Shown here: positions 31,379 through 60,125 of the stretch, piece by piece
How the letters are laid out: each line of letters begins with the position of its first letter
How positions within the stretch are numbered: the stretch's first letter is position 1
NCBI GenBank assembly: GCA_963662155.1
Contig: OY759262.1
Location: 11,742,082-11,806,081 of the forward strand
Origin: Lamellibrachia columna
Taxonomy: Eukaryota; Annelida; Polychaeta; Sabellida; Siboglinidae
Direction: 5' to 3'
DNA: 64,000 nt
The notes under the pieces: generated by a model
What the model saw: only the letters and a program-made list of their open reading frames with translations
Told to the model about the DNA's origin: nothing
The model's database searches: none
Translations under genes and position numbers: made by a program

Positions 31379-31945
31379 GGACGATGAATATCATGTTTCA
31401 TTGCGCGCATATATCTCATACTAATAAATGTGATGACTGGGAGCACTGTCGCGAAGTTATGTTTTATTGACTAATATATCATATCGTAGTGACATCAGGA
31501 CAAGCAATGTTACAACGCATAAACGTAAGCCACTGGTTTCAGTTTGACTGCGCGAGCAGTTATTAATAATAGTTTTAAAAGTATATATCAGGAACGGCCA
31601 TCGGATATTTAAATGTCACATGCGTTGTCATTGAATAACACATCATTATCACAAGTTCAATGCATAACTTACGCGTGTGTTTTTAATCCACTTAAGTTAC
31701 GGGTGTACACGATTCCTAGTTGTAGGACCTATATGTGGACGACTCTCCAATTCCACTCGCCATGGTTCATACCACTGGGATGTATTTTCTACTAGACATA
31801 GCCCCTTCCACCGGACTCAGTCATATTCTGGTCCTATTTGCGGGTTACGCCAACTATGCCTAGTACGTATGTGTGTAATAGTATGGATAGTATGGTTGTT
31901 CCAATAGTATGGGACAACCCAAATGTAGTCAAACCCGACCGTCGT
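31379..31945. other. Non-coding stretch after the Gypsy remnant, unit 2
   Basis: Near-identical to 14,441-15,002. No gene recognised. Confidence 0.45.
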
Positions 31946-32252
31946 GGGGGCTGGCACTGGCTGAGACAGACGAAGAATGGAGGAGCTGAGGGAGGAGGTT
32001 GGTGTGAATGAGATTTTTACGAGGAAGCTGGTGAGGCGTCGGTCAAAGTCGGTCGGACAGGTGGATCGATTGGGCAGGGACCGGTTAACACAGAGAGCGG
32101 ATGCGCTCATAGTGAAGGGTAGAAGGAGAAGATGAAGACTGAGAGTGAGATGGGAGGACTGTGTGAAGAGAGGTTTGGTGGGATTGGGAGGAGAATGAGA
32201 GCGAAGGATAGGGAGGTGCGGAGGCGGGTGGTGCAGACGGCAGTGAAATGGG
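31946..32252 (+). mobile_element. LINE 3' coding tail, unit 2/3 junction
   Basis: Near-identical to 15,003-15,315, with the same stops and the same junction after ATGGG. Confidence 0.65.
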
Positions 32253-33209
32253 GCTGGCACTGGCTGAGACTGACGAATGGAGGAGAATTTCAAACAAGGA
32301 ACACATTTTATAGCTGTTATATTCTACCATACATGGATTACTGCAGCATAATCTGGGGAAATGCATCGTGATCAGAGCGTATCCTCAAGTTTTGTTGGAA
32401 GGGCTGATATGTACATGAAGGACGGGCCTCATCTAAGTGGAAAGGGGCCGCAGTATTTGCGGATGGACTCATAGCAGCCGTAGACAGTGGCATGGGTAGC
32501 ATAACTAATATTTGTGGTAGTAACCACTATTTAAACTAGAAGCGCAGGGGGGATACTTAGATATGCCTCAAGCAGGACAAGAGGCCATTAGTACAGATAA
32601 ACCAATAACAAAATGTTCGAAAAACATGTCTGAAGCAGGTCATAGATGCGTGTGTTTAATGGTAGGAGTATAGTAAATAAGAAAAACGAATTAAACATTA
32701 TGGTAGAAGATATTGACCCTCACATAATTGGTATTACCGAATCATGGGCTAACACAGACATAACAGATGCTGAATTAGGATTGGCAGGATACGTAATGTT
32801 TAGGAAAGATCGAATAGGAAGAAGGGGAGGGGGAGTTATTTTATATGTTAAAGAATCTATTCAGGCTTATGAAATAAAATTAGAAAGGGAAGCAGATTAC
32901 GATGAAGCTGTTTGGTGCAAAATAGTTTCAGGAAATTCAAAATTAACTATTGGATTAGTTTACCGAAGTCCAAAGGAATGTATCACAATGGTAGAGTTTA
33001 ACCATGGACACATACAATGGAAATCTCTAGAGAGTACAGGGAGTGAGGACCAACAATTTCTATTTTTAATTCAAGATAGCTTCCTTACTCAGCACGTGCT
33101 AGAACCAACCAGTGGAGAAAATGTATTAGATATAGTTTTATCATCACAAAAAGAATTAGTGGACAATGTAAAAATACATGAACCATTGGGTAACATTGAC
33201 CACAATTAA
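32253..33209 (+). mobile_element. CR1-like LINE remnant (unit 3)
   Basis: Near-identical to 15,316-16,272, with the same frameshift at the SGNH block and the same 187-codon endonuclease stretch with MVEFNH in place of MGDFNH (open from 32,646). The defects predate the duplication. Confidence 0.75.
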
Positions 33210-33249
33210 ATACATCAATCTTCGTCGAAAATACAACCGCTGGTAGATT

Positions 33250-35493
33250 TTGGAGCACACACTGTGAACATAGACATTCCAGCTAAGTTTGTTATCAAGA
33301 GGGACACCTAGGTATTTGTACTGATGATATATGGATTGACATTCATTTGTTTCAGCTTAATGAGCAGGGTGTGAGGTTGGATAAGGTTGAACGCCGAGCT
33401 AAAATCTATAAACAATAGTCTAGCTGAAGCATTGCGCTTGTCTAAGTGTTTCAAAATTAAATGGACAACAGTGTTGACAGCGTCGTCTGTTCCTCTGCCC
33501 TGCCTGTAGGCAAATTGGAATGGGTCAAGATAGTCCTGAACGTCCGACCTCACTTTACAAGCCACCATGCGTTCCAAACATTTCATAATAATTGATGTAA
33601 TTGCAACAGGTATGTAATCATTGTTTTCTTTTGGGCAAGTTTTATTTGGTACAGAATTAATATGTGAGGTTTTCCAGAGTATTGATACCCATTGGCTATC
33701 GACCGAAAGTTGGAATATGGGGCACCAAGCCGGTGCCAGCTCCTCAGCAAATGTTTTCAATAAAAAAGCTGAAATGCCATCAGGACCAGTTGCTTTTCTA
33801 CAACAAACATGTTGGAAGACTATGGTAACAACATCTACATCAATTTCAAGCCTATCGGCATTACTAACAAACACATCACTGAGCACAGAACCACATCTAC
33901 TGGAAGAGTCATGAGTATAAAAACGTTTGTAAAAATCGTTCATTTCATCAGCAAAAGCCTGTTCATTTGTAGTGTGTATTGGTTTCCTAGTATAGTTCAT
34001 GTTTATGGCTGACTTCATTGTATCCCATAATGTTTTATTGTTCATGCAATTGAAATGTTTCTCCATTTTGTCGTTTTTCCTCTCTCAGTTTTATGTTAAG
34101 TTCCTTTTGCACCCGTTTGACCTCTTGTCTGTCTCTCCTTGCAAAGGCCAGCTTTTTTCTATGTATGCAGTCTTTGATCTCCTTGGTTATGTAAAGTTTG
34201 TTGTTGGGAAAACATTTCACAGTTTTCTTTGGAATGACAGTTTTGTGCAAAACTTGATATAGTTTGTCACTGAATCTGAAGCAGTGTTGATGTCGGGATT
34301 GTCCTGAGTGAAAACCTCCTAGTATGTGCACATGAAACAGCCCTTAAGCCTCTCTACATTGTCAACAGGCCACACATTAATGGTTTTCAACACGGGTTTG
34401 CTTCTCTTCAGGACTGGTCGGTATGTGGGTATGAAATGAACAGTATCATGGTCTCAGTTGGCAATAGGTGATTTGATACTAGCTGTGTATGTACCTGGTA
34501 TATTCCCACAACATTTGTCCAGCGTCTTGCCTTTGCGAGAAGCCTGGAAGACTGAATTCCAGCTTGCAGTGATTAAAATCACCCAGGATGAAAACTGGTG
34601 CTTCATGAGTCCGTTCTAGTTGCTTGTATTCATAGTTTGCAATTAGTGTAGCTGCTCGGGCCGCATTTGCACTGGGGGGGGGGGGGCACATAAATAGAAC
34701 AAATTAGAAAATTCCCAAACTCTCTGGGAAGGTAAAAAGTTCTGAGGCTTAAGCAGAGCAGTTCTACATCGGGGTGCACATGATGTCTTTGGTTGTGTGC
34801 TGCCTGCACCACTGGTCGTTGACGTACCGATGCCTCCCCCTTTGCCCTTCCCTGAATGTTCATCTCTGTCTACTCGAATGAGCGAAAAGCCACCAATTTC
34901 CAAAAGAGAATCAGGAATGTCTTTGTTCAACACCAAGTCTCGGTAATAGTCATGACACAGGCCTCACGAAATTCGTAGCATACCTTGGCTTGCTGTCGCA
35001 GCTCGTCCATCTTGGGTTTCAGGGATCGTGCATTGCTAAAAATCATAGAAGGAAGATGGGGAGGCCTAATTCTTCTTCTTCGTAGGCGCTGCGTGACACC
35101 ACCTTTCCTGCCTCTTTTCCTCTGGCGTGTTTGCTGTCTGTTGTTGTCGAGATGTCGAGATGGTTGTCTGTAAGCTCAAGTAGTTCAATGGGTGGAGCAA
35201 CGCCGCTGTCACGAAGTGCCAGCAGCATGTATCTAGTGTAGGTGAGCACTCCCTGACGCTGGTCGCCATTTTCGGAGCGAGGTGTCATGAAGCTTGATGT
35301 AAAGAGTCCGGAAGAAGTGTCCACTTCGCGTAACTTGCCGTCACATTCAATCGCATATTGTCCAAACCCAAGGATCATAAAAGTCAGTAGAACTATACAT
35401 AGAGTATCTAACCAATGTAAAATATCGCAGCCGTCTGTTCCCCTCCCCACTGCGCGGCGCCACCTATTGTATACAGCAAGGCCTTCTGGATGA
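33250..35493 (-). mobile_element. L2-type LINE remnant (unit 3)
   Basis: Minus strand, homologous to 16,300-18,560. RT is better preserved here: one open stretch (34,066-33,308) runs from the linker through ATGPDGISAFLLKTF, QFAYRQGRGTDDAV and FIDFSSAFNLIQPH (RT motif A) before a stop. The endonuclease part lies at 34,479-34,960 and the N-terminal part at 35,043-35,450. Confidence 0.8.
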
Positions 35494-37137
35494 CAGAAAC
35501 ACCGGCAAGCACGTTCAACATTATATTAAAAACGTAAGTTAAATGTAACACATCGCTGTAGAAAAGTATAACAATTCCTCGTTAATATTACTGCTTCACT
35601 AACTATACGAAACATTTGTACAGAAAGCGAAACAAACCGCTGTGTGCTATTATTTTGTGTCACGCATTCAAATAACTGTTTCTACATGTTTCTACATGAG
35701 TCTCCTGGTAGATGCATTACATACATATCGTGTTCTTTTCGTGATTACTGTCGGTAAAATACCATGTCGGTACGAACACATCAGTATGTGGTATTCAAAA
35801 ACACTTTGAAGAAATATTGTTACCCACGGAAGTATTATTTCCGAACACGCCACGTTCTAATGTTATATCAATGTTTTGTTAATGTTGTCCGACATTCTGT
35901 AAGTAGGCGCCTACCCTAAAATCTAAATATAATCAAACTTTAAATTGTAAAGGTTGTTTGAAGTATATTTGTCACCAACAGTCCAAAACGCAATTGTTTA
36001 ATATCTGATATAGTAACGGCTACGTCAGCAGCAAAATTAGCTAAATGCTGTGCTTTCACCATGACGAGAGTTATTTCTTATCCAAATATAAAACTGGCAG
36101 GAATATTACAATTTGTATGTTCATATTATACAAAGCATAATATAAAAAAAAATATGCATAACAAATTGGTAACATAATTGTTTTATGAAATTTATTAAGT
36201 CAAGGAAAACCACTTATTACCTCAATTTCGACGATATTAATTTTCGTTGTCTTACAACGAGAAAGGTCAATTAACTAAAACTTGGACAAAAGTTTCATTT
36301 ATTGTTTATTTTTCTAAAATGCCTAAAAAGGAAGTCCCGTGCACATAAAAAAAATATTACAGCTACGTCAGCAGCCAAAAAAAAATGTTAAGCATAATAT
36401 GTCAAATATGCATAAAACAATTAGTAACATTAATTATTTTATATAAAAAAAATTGTTTTTCTATCTTGTATGCGCCCCCTAAGTAATGTTCGTACAAAAT
36501 TCCATCCATAGTTATCAAACCCAAATTTGACAAGAGTAAGGTCTGGCACAGTACTTTCGTACGTATGGTCAGTGATAAAGGCATCTGGCTCTGGGGCTGC
36601 CTTTGTTTAGCACGCTCGTGCATTTACCATGCCTCTAAATGTCTACCATTGTTTTTTTTAAACACTGTTTTATTTCGCGTAATGATTCTTCCTGGTAGTC
36701 ATGCAGCTGATTGTAAGTTGTACGTTGCCACAGACGCTGTCAGTCACCAACCACGAAACTAACTTCCGGTTGTATAAGTGATTATGACAAAACCTACAAA
36801 GGTCGTGCCTTTTTGCAAAATCATACGGTACTGTCATTTAAAATGTACAAAGCACATATTTATTTCTATTTCCCAGAAACACATCGGCCAAGACAGGAAA
36901 TGGTACAAGGTATAAACGATTCAGCGTACATCCACACTTTGCGTGGGATAAAGTGACACATTCACGTTTCAATAGGTCGTCAGGTCTGTCAGGGGTAAGG
37001 TAGCACTGCTACCACCCTGGCATGTGAACATTGGTATTCCGTCTCAGCGCCTAGCAGTACTGCGGACCGTTAGGTATGTCCAATGTGCTCATGTATAATT
37101 CAAAAACGTGATGTAACGGACAATAATGATACTACGA
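35494..37137. other. Non-coding spacer of unit 3
   Basis: Counterpart of 1,681-3,297, without the unit 2 deletion. No gene recognised. Confidence 0.6.
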
Positions 37138-37741
37138 TTTATTTTATTTAAGTTTAATTCGTGAATTTGCTCGTCCATATCCAAGCGCGTGAAAATGCTA
37201 CAGACAACAAACAAGACTAAAATACTCCATCATATGCAATGTTGTGTATCATGTATGCTATGCATGTTTAGCTAATAATAATAAGAGCAGCTAGCATCGC
37301 GTAGACAGACCAAACACATAAGATCGTAATATAATATATTTTGGAAAGATGCTAGGCTATCAATTTATTCCCCAATTACATTTATGAACAGCAACCGTTT
37401 CGATGTGGCTCTTTCAAGAACAATTCTGGAGTAGCAGAATGACAACGAGTTGAGCGATAATCGCCCAACGACGCACATCACGTGATTAACAACTCGGATG
37501 TTAGAAAGGCTAGTTCTACAGCTCGTTCAACGCCGAAAGCATAATTGATTCTAGTTACACAAGCAATCGCAATTGCATGTCTTGCATCAGTACGAATTTG
37601 AGTCATATATCCATAGTTATAAATATGATTTGTAAGAAAAAATAGTTGGACACGATGTCGCAATATCATCGTGCAGCGCGCTCCCTTCCATCAACATGCA
37701 GTGTTGTCTGCTTGAGTTCAAGTTACGAGCCGTATCACCTC

Positions 37742-53026
<15,285 letters not shown>

Positions 53027-53160
53027 TCTGCTATACGACGCCGAGCAGTGTCTTCCAGGCCCTACGGCATTCTACGCAAGATGGCGCTACGTCTAGACTG
53101 CATGACGTCACGGCATGGAATGACGTTTGTGGCGTACCCGGCCGCCGTTCGCGGAGTGAC
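53027..53160 (-). promoter_or_regulatory. Proximal promoter / 5' UTR of USP-3 with CRE
   Basis: TGACGTCA at 53,103-53,110, with the same half-site and YY1-like motif as in USP-1. Confidence 0.5.
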
Positions 53161-54045
53161 ATAGTAACGGCTGCCGCTGGAGATTTCTTGCAAAGATATT
53201 CAACACATACGCCTGCATTACAATCTATGTAACGTGGACAAAACAACATTGCGCGATGAATAATTGAATAAAGTTACGCAAAGTGAACAATTAATTATTT
53301 TCTTTTTTTACATTATGCAACACTGTCATGACCAACTTGCGTGTGTATGTGACTGAAATAAAGTTCGTTCATTCATTCATTCCATTCATTCATTCAATAG
53401 TAAAAAAAAATAGTACAATGAACGCCAAAAAAACCAACCATTTATTCGGTCTCATTACTCAAAACTGGGTAACTATTGACCGCGCTAGAGATATGTACTT
53501 AAGGTACAGACAATTGAACTATTCAGAGCTACCAAGTCTCACGCATTTGGCTTCCATCTCAGGCTCTTACGCATTTATGTGTAAACCTCACGCATATTGG
53601 CCGTTTCATTTAGTAATTATAATAGAAGCATTATTTCCTTGCACATGTTGATGTGTTATTATTTTCACGCACATGCTGATAGCGCAGTGTGTCCAGGGTG
53701 ATTTTTATCATCGTCGGTGACGTCGCTACTTATATAATCACATATGATCATAAACAGACAGAACACGTAATAGCCCCGTGTGTTAGTGCCAGAGTGATTG
53801 TGAAATGGGTATGGTTGGTGCGTGTTGCGAGCACGGGCCCCGCGCACCTCGTTGGATTACTGACTGTCAAACTTGCAAAGACCTCCCATTGAAATGTGAG
53901 CCAACAGAAGAATTGCTTAAGAAAGCATAAAATGCTTTATTGGATTACTAGTAATGGCAAACCGTGAGCGTGCTGAACACCTGCGTCTTCTGAGCAGTTA
54001 ACTCTGACGTGTGCGGGTGTGTTAAAATACCAGACGTCTACCACG
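53161..54045. other. Non-coding spacer, unit 3
   Basis: Counterpart of 10,691-11,482 with a ~100 bp segment (about 53,400-53,520) not seen in units 1 and 2, and without the inverted TCTCACGC...GCGTGAGA sequence. No gene. Confidence 0.6.
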
Positions 54046-56962
54046 TCTTTTGTCGTTCCACAAATGTAATAAGCCTAGCCATTTTGCTAGAGTGTGTAAA
54101 TCCACTAAAGTTATGGTAAAAGCACATGTGGTGGAAAAGCATACATCGCAACCAATGAATGATTTGTGTGAGGAGACATACGCTATGGGTTTATATATGT
54201 CACACAACAAACACCTACATAGCAAAACCTTGAGTTTAGCAGGAACAAGTGTAACCATCGACAAAGGAGCCTCGGTTTCGTTGATTTTGGAGGAGTGGAA
54301 CGGGATAAAAAGGTTAGCTCTACAACTTACCCTGAACACAAATAAAGAACCAGTGCTGCACATCTATACAGGCAGCACTACTAAGCTGTTGTGACAGGTT
54401 CGGTTGGGGTTAGACCTCAACATTCAGCATCATTACTTGAATGTACTTGTTATGTCTGGATATGGACCAAATCTACTAGGAGGTGACTGGTTGTCGGTGT
54501 TAAAGCTGAAATTGGCTGCAGTACACCAGGTGGACAGAGATGACTTTCTAGAACCGTACCAGACAGTGTTGAGTAAAAGACTGGGTGCGTTGAAAGGGTC
54601 ACTGCTAAGTTCTATGTCGACTATACAGTAAAACCATGTTACCATAAGCCACGCCCTGTGCCACTTTCTTTGCGTGCAAAAACGGAAGCGGGGTTAGATC
54701 GCCTACAGGAAGATGGAGTAAATAGCCCTGTTGACAATTCGGAATGGGCGGCACAAATTGTACCTATACTCAAATTTACAGAAGCCGCCAGAATATGCGA
54801 AGACAACAAGGTGACCATCAACCAAGCTGTCAACATGGGCAAGTTCCCGATCCCAAGCATAAAAGTCACGCAAGCTGACCACCATCAACACCTCAAAGTA
54901 TGAACGTTTGCCTTATGGTGTCAGTTCATCCCCGGGTATATTTCAAAGGATAATGGAGCAGTTGTTTCAAAACATCCAAATGACAGTAGTCTACCTGGAT
55001 GATGTTCTGGTGACGGGAAGAACTCAGAAGAGATCGCAATCTCCAAATGGTATTACCTCGACTCAAAGAAGCAGGGCTACGTCTGAAAAGGAGAAATGCA
55101 CTTTACAGCAGAAGTCGTGTCAGTAAATGGGATATGAAATTGACGTAGAAGGTATCAACCCGACAAACGACGAGGTTTTCGGCATTGAGCACCGCAAAAT
55201 CTACGCAGCTTCTTGGGGCCCATCGACTACTATCACAACTTGTTGCGATACCTGAGCACATTGTTGGCACCGCTCCTCGAGCTAACCCGTCAACACGTCA
55301 AGTGGGAATGGGGACCGAGACTGAATAATGCCTACGAGGAAGTGAAAAGCACTGTTTTTCTCCTCCAAAGTGCTTGCACGTTACAACCCTGGGCTATCCA
55401 TCATTGTCTGCAGCGATGCTTTTCCCTACGGAATTGGAAGTGTGCTGTCACATCACCTATTGTTGTAAGAAACCATTAGCGTATGCTTCCCGAACTCTCT
55501 CCTCTTGTAAAAAAAAGTATGCACAATTGGAGAAAGAATCGTTGGCACGTGTCTACAGAATCATCAAATTCCACAAATACCTCACTGGACGTGAATTCAT
55601 CCTACAAACAGATCACAAGCCGTTGACTGGACTCTTGAAGGAAGACCGCGCAATTTCAGCAATGTCTAGTGCCAGAATTCAAAGATGGGCGCTCACAATG
55701 AGTAAGAAGAAGAAGAAGAAGAAAAAGTTTATTTGTTTCACCCCAAATACAACAATTCAGTTATGTTAACTTTCAATACTCTTTAGAGTACAAGCCAGGT
55801 CAAAGTACCAGATACGGATACCCGAGGAAGTTGTCCTAGTGCTATCCAACATGGATGAAACACCGACCACACCAGAGAAAATCGCCAAGTAGACAACAAC
55901 AGACCCTATGTTACTGCAGTCTGTGGAACGAGGCCTCTCAAAGCTCTAAGCGAGAAGTTTATGGTCGCAGGAAAGACGAATTGAGTGTACAACATGTTGT
56001 TTTGTTCGTGGGAGCCAGAGGGGGGTATTGTGACACTGTCAATTATGTCCCTTAGAAGGACGTATGATTTGTGGACCCCGAGGAGGGGGGGGGGGTATTG
56101 TGACACTGTCAATTGTGTCCCTTACAAGGACGTATGATTTTAATGATTGTCGACGCTCACTCATTTGGTTCAGCAGCAATGATGTGTGCACCGATCACAG
56201 AGCTACGACAAACGTTTGATCACAGAGCTACGACAAACGTTTGATCACAGAGCTACGACAAACGTTTCATCACAGAGCTACGACAAACGTTTCATCACAG
56301 AGCTACGACAAACGTTTGCAGCCTTAGGCCTACCCAACACCATTGTGTCGGACAATGGAAGCTGTTTCACCAGTGATGAGTTTGAACAGTTCTGTCAAAT
56401 GTTCACCGTATCGTCCTTCAAGCAGTGGGTTGGCAGAGACAGCAGTACAAACCGTGAAGGTGGGTTGAAAAAAACCTAGTAACCTGGAAGATAGGTTATA
56501 CAGTTTCTTGGCAAGGCATCGAGCCACACCACAAAGTACCACAGGTCAGACTCCTTCAGAATGAGTTCTTAAGACACCACCACGTACCCGCTTGAGTCTC
56601 TTACGTCCCTGCGTACAGAACCTAGTGCTACAAAAGCAGGCGTACGAGAAACAGAGGCATGATGCTCATACTGTAGATCGTACGTTCATAGCAGGCGACA
56701 GATACTGAAAACCAACTGGGTCCACTTACGTTTATTGTACGTCTCTGTGATGTCCGCCTATGGAAAAGACACCAGGACCATCAGAGACGCTCAGATGAAC
56801 CACAGCAGACCTTAGCTGATGACGAATTGACACCACCAATTCTGCAAACCAGTGCCATTTATCCAAAGCCTGAACCGAGCGTGAAGGTGGTTCCGTTGAG
56901 GCGATTAACAAGATTCGTAAAGCCACCGGACAGGTTAGACTTGTGAATTGGACGATGAATAT
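54046..56962 (+). mobile_element. Decayed Ty3/Gypsy retrotransposon, unit 3
   Basis: Same block as in units 1 and 2, but the RT catalytic segment (54,908-55,126) lacks the TAG found in the other copies and reads through YLDD at about 54,994. The integrase region carries a five-fold 25 bp repeat (56,196-56,320), and about 120 bp is missing near 56,708 and 56,870. Still dead because of frameshifts. Confidence 0.85.
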
Positions 56963-57514
56963 CATGTTTCATTGCGCGCATATCTCTCATACTAATAAAT
57001 GTGATGACTGGGAACACTGTCTCGAAGTTACGTTTTATTGACTAGTATATCATATCGTAGTGACATCAGGACAAGCAATGTTACAACGCATAGACGTAAG
57101 CCACTGGTTTCAGTTTGACTGCGCGAGCAGTTATTAATAATAGTTTTAAAGGTATATATCAGGAACGGCCATCGGATATTTAAATGTCACATGCGTTGTC
57201 ATTGAATAACACATCATTATCACAAGTTCAATGCATAACTTACGCGTGTGTTTTTAATCCACTTAAGTTACGGGTGTACACGATTCCTAGTTGTAGGACC
57301 TATATGTGGACGACTCTCCAATTCCACTCGCCATGGTTCATACCACTGGGATGTATTTTCTACCAGACATAGCCCCTTCCACCGGACTCAGTCATATTCT
57401 GGTCCTATTTGCGGGTTACGCCAACTATGCCTAGTACGTATGTCTGTAATAGTATGGATAGTATTGTTGTTCCAATAGTATGGGACAACCCAAATGTAGT
57501 CAAACCCGACCGTC
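56963..57514. other. Non-coding stretch after the Gypsy remnant, unit 3
   Basis: Counterpart of 14,441-15,002. No gene recognised. Confidence 0.45.
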
Positions 57515-57900
57515 GTGGGGGCTGGCACTGGCTGAGACAGACGAAGAATGGAGGAGCTGAGGGAGGAGGTTGGTGTGAATGAGATTTTTACGAGGAAGCT
57601 GGTGAGGCGTCGGTCAAAGTCGGTCGGACAGGTGGATCGAATGGGCAGGGACCGGTTAACACAGAGAGCGGATGCGCTCATAGTGAAGGGTAGAAGGAGA
57701 AGATGAAGACTGAGAGTGAGATGGGAGGACTGTGTGAAGAGAGATTTGGTGGGATTGGGAGGAGAATGAGAGCGAAGGATATGGAGGTGCGGAGGCGGGT
57801 GGTGCAGACGGCAGTGAAATGGGACCAGCGATGGAAGGAGAAGAAAACAAGAATTGAGAACCAGCATCAAAGCCAGCCTCAGCCGGCAATCAATCATATG
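57515..57900 (+). mobile_element. LINE 3' tail with its natural continuation at the array edge
   Basis: Up to 57,823 it matches 15,003-15,315. Beyond that it continues as a coding-like tail (DQRWKEKKTRIENQHQ) that the other units lack. This suggests the right edge is the ancestral junction and the other units were joined within this LINE. Confidence 0.65.
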
Positions 57901-58439
57901 TATAAGCTTGCAATTCTAAGAACGCAGAGCAACATCTTACATCTCTTAAAAAAACAATGCTATAAAATGCTTGACTGTTTGCTTCAAGAACACAATAAAC
58001 ATATAAATCAACGTATTTATTTTGTACCTTTACAAATAGCTGTGGTCTAAAGGTTTGCTTCAAGAACATAAATCAACCTATTTATTTTGTATCTCTAAAA
58101 ATAGCAGTGCTACAAACGCTTGTTTCAAAGCAACTGCGGAGGTGTTGGCCAAGTTGCAGACATGATTACTTCGAAATAATGCGAATGCAGTATTGGCATA
58201 ACTGGTTAATTTGTTATACTTGGCAAAAGTTTACTGATGATCGATACGATGTATTTCCATTGTGTGCAGACCCATTTTGGCGGCCAAAAGTGATCAGCCG
58301 GACTGATTGTTTGGTAATAGTGTATCCGCCCGGACCGGTTTTGGATGCCGCAATCGGTCTGGGAGGATACATACTGGAACTTTGTTGAAAACGTCCTCAC
58401 CCGCAAGAGAAATCGTACATTGAATCCTCTAGATTAAGG
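57901..58439. other. Single-copy sequence right of the array
   Basis: Includes a ~74 bp imperfect tandem duplication (from about 57,979 and 58,053, both starting GCTTCAAGAAC). A 93-codon ORF at 58,107-58,388 has no motif I recognise. Confidence 0.5.
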
Positions 58440-58900
58440 TCTAGCAGAAGAGGCCCATTTGGATGCTTGCACGACGGGCATGCAAGTCATGCAACCAAGA
58501 GAGATGCGACAGGCTGCTAAGAGATGTGTGAAACTGTACCCATTGGGTATTGATGACACTCTAGAGAATGGACTGATCCAGTTCGGTGGACTAGTTGCAG
58601 ACTATTATTAGAGATATAGAGCATTACGTCTCACCAGAGGCGACGATGTATCAGATGTTGATCAAGAGAAATGTCAGGACACTTTCCCCAATGTATTGCT
58701 TTGATGATTAGTAACTGTAGAGGAGAGAGGTAATTTTCTAAGTTTAAACTAATAAAGGGTGAGAACTGATCCACAGTGAACAAACTGGTCCATCTGACTT
58801 AGTTCAGGACGGAATGGATCATGCGACCAATTAATCTCGACAAGATTATGTCGAACTTCAGTGTTGCCAAAACGCGCAAATATTTCATTAATGTTTGAGA
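58440..58900 (+). pseudogene. hAT-type transposase C-terminal remnant
   Basis: Broken plus-strand frames show, in order, KRCVKLYPLGIDDTLENGL, DTFPNVL, NCRGER followed by FLSLN, and INLDKIMSNFSVAKTRKY. This is the order of the C-terminal dimerisation region of hAT-family and ZMYM1-like proteins (YPxDL..., FPNVY..LR, C-GERSFSKLK, IDxxxIIxxFAxxKxRK). At least two stops and several frameshifts are present. Assignment is from motif order, read by eye. Confidence 0.55.
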
Positions 58901-59884
58901 CAGTTCTACAGATTTACAATCAGATGTGGTTATTAAAATGATCACATCTCTAGAGCCGTTGGTAACTAATTTGGTGGTCGTCGACTGTGAATGCTTATGC
59001 TCAAACATATTTGAATAAATGCTAAGGTATGTGCTTACCCCCATAGTCAATTCCACGCTTCTCGATCTTTGTCTTTCATTCATTCGGTAAGAGGCACCAC
59101 AAAACGTTTGTACCAAGCCCCCCCCGCCCCCTCACATTGTTAATCCGACACTGACTACTACAAATCTGAACTGAGGAAAGGCAACAACAAAAAATTACTA
59201 GACGGTAAGTAACACGTAAACTGAAAAGGTAGCTATGAATATAAAGGAATTAACACAACATAACGACCTATAATGGATCGAAATCAAAGGAACATCCTGA
59301 AACAAACATTCGGGTCAGAATATTCACATGTTTTGTAACATTGAGGCATGTTTTGACATGACATTCGATAATCCTAATGAATATATGGAACACATCAATT
59401 TAGCCTCGATTTCGATTTAGCTTGAAATGCTGAGCAACTTATATACATATACATAATTATTTATCACAACCATCTCCCCCAAGACGGCGTACTAGGTATG
59501 ATGTTAAATAATTTAATTCGGTTCTATAAATAATAACAATTGCCTATGCGACAGCGTTCTTCAGACATTCAATAAGGGCTTTCCGAGCAAGTGTCGTTAA
59601 TCCCAAGTTATCACTGACGAATTACACGTTATCGATCATAACACATCGATAAAATATCATCAAAATATCAGTACGACGCCCAGGTATGGCACATCAGGCT
59701 TGCACAAGATCTCTCCAGTTCCCTCTATATGGGGTTTTACTTGCTGCTGCGCCACCTGCTTGCCCAGCTGTCTTCAATTCGTTTTCGATGATTCGTCTGG
59801 AGCCGTGTTGTTTTTTGGTCCGCCCCTTTCCTCTTCCCTTCAGTATGCAGGTTGGCACATGTGGTGCTGTTGTCACGTACGATG
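58901..59884. other. Intergenic sequence without recognised features
   Basis: AT-rich with one C-rich run near 59,120. No coding or RNA signal seen. Confidence 0.5.
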
Positions 59885-60125
59885 TGGATTAGAGAGGCGC
59901 GGTAGTGTAGTGGTTAGTACATGACAGAGTTGAGTGTAAGACTCGGAGCCGGCATGACTATGCTTGGTATAAAAACCTGGCTTTCAACATTGGAGACTGT
60001 GGATCTCTCGTGAGTCGGATGATTGCGTTAATGTCTCATTTAATTGGGGATAGTAAAAGAACCACTGAGAACGACATGCACCTTGGCAGTGACCATTTTC
60101 TATGCCAGCGTATAATGGTTGGCTT
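59885..60125 (+). mobile_element. tRNA-derived SINE, degenerate
   Basis: GGTAGTGTAGTGGTTAGTAC at about 59,898-59,917 matches a tRNA A-box region. A weak B-box-like segment follows at about 59,938. At about 60,014 a GTCGGATGATTGCGTTAATG stretch resembles the central GGATGAGACGTTAAA core shared by several metazoan SINE families. Confidence 0.5.

Noticed and set aside
59890..59965. Possible tRNA gene
   Set aside because: The A box is good but the B box is poor and no acceptor stem pairs. A tRNA-derived SINE fits better.
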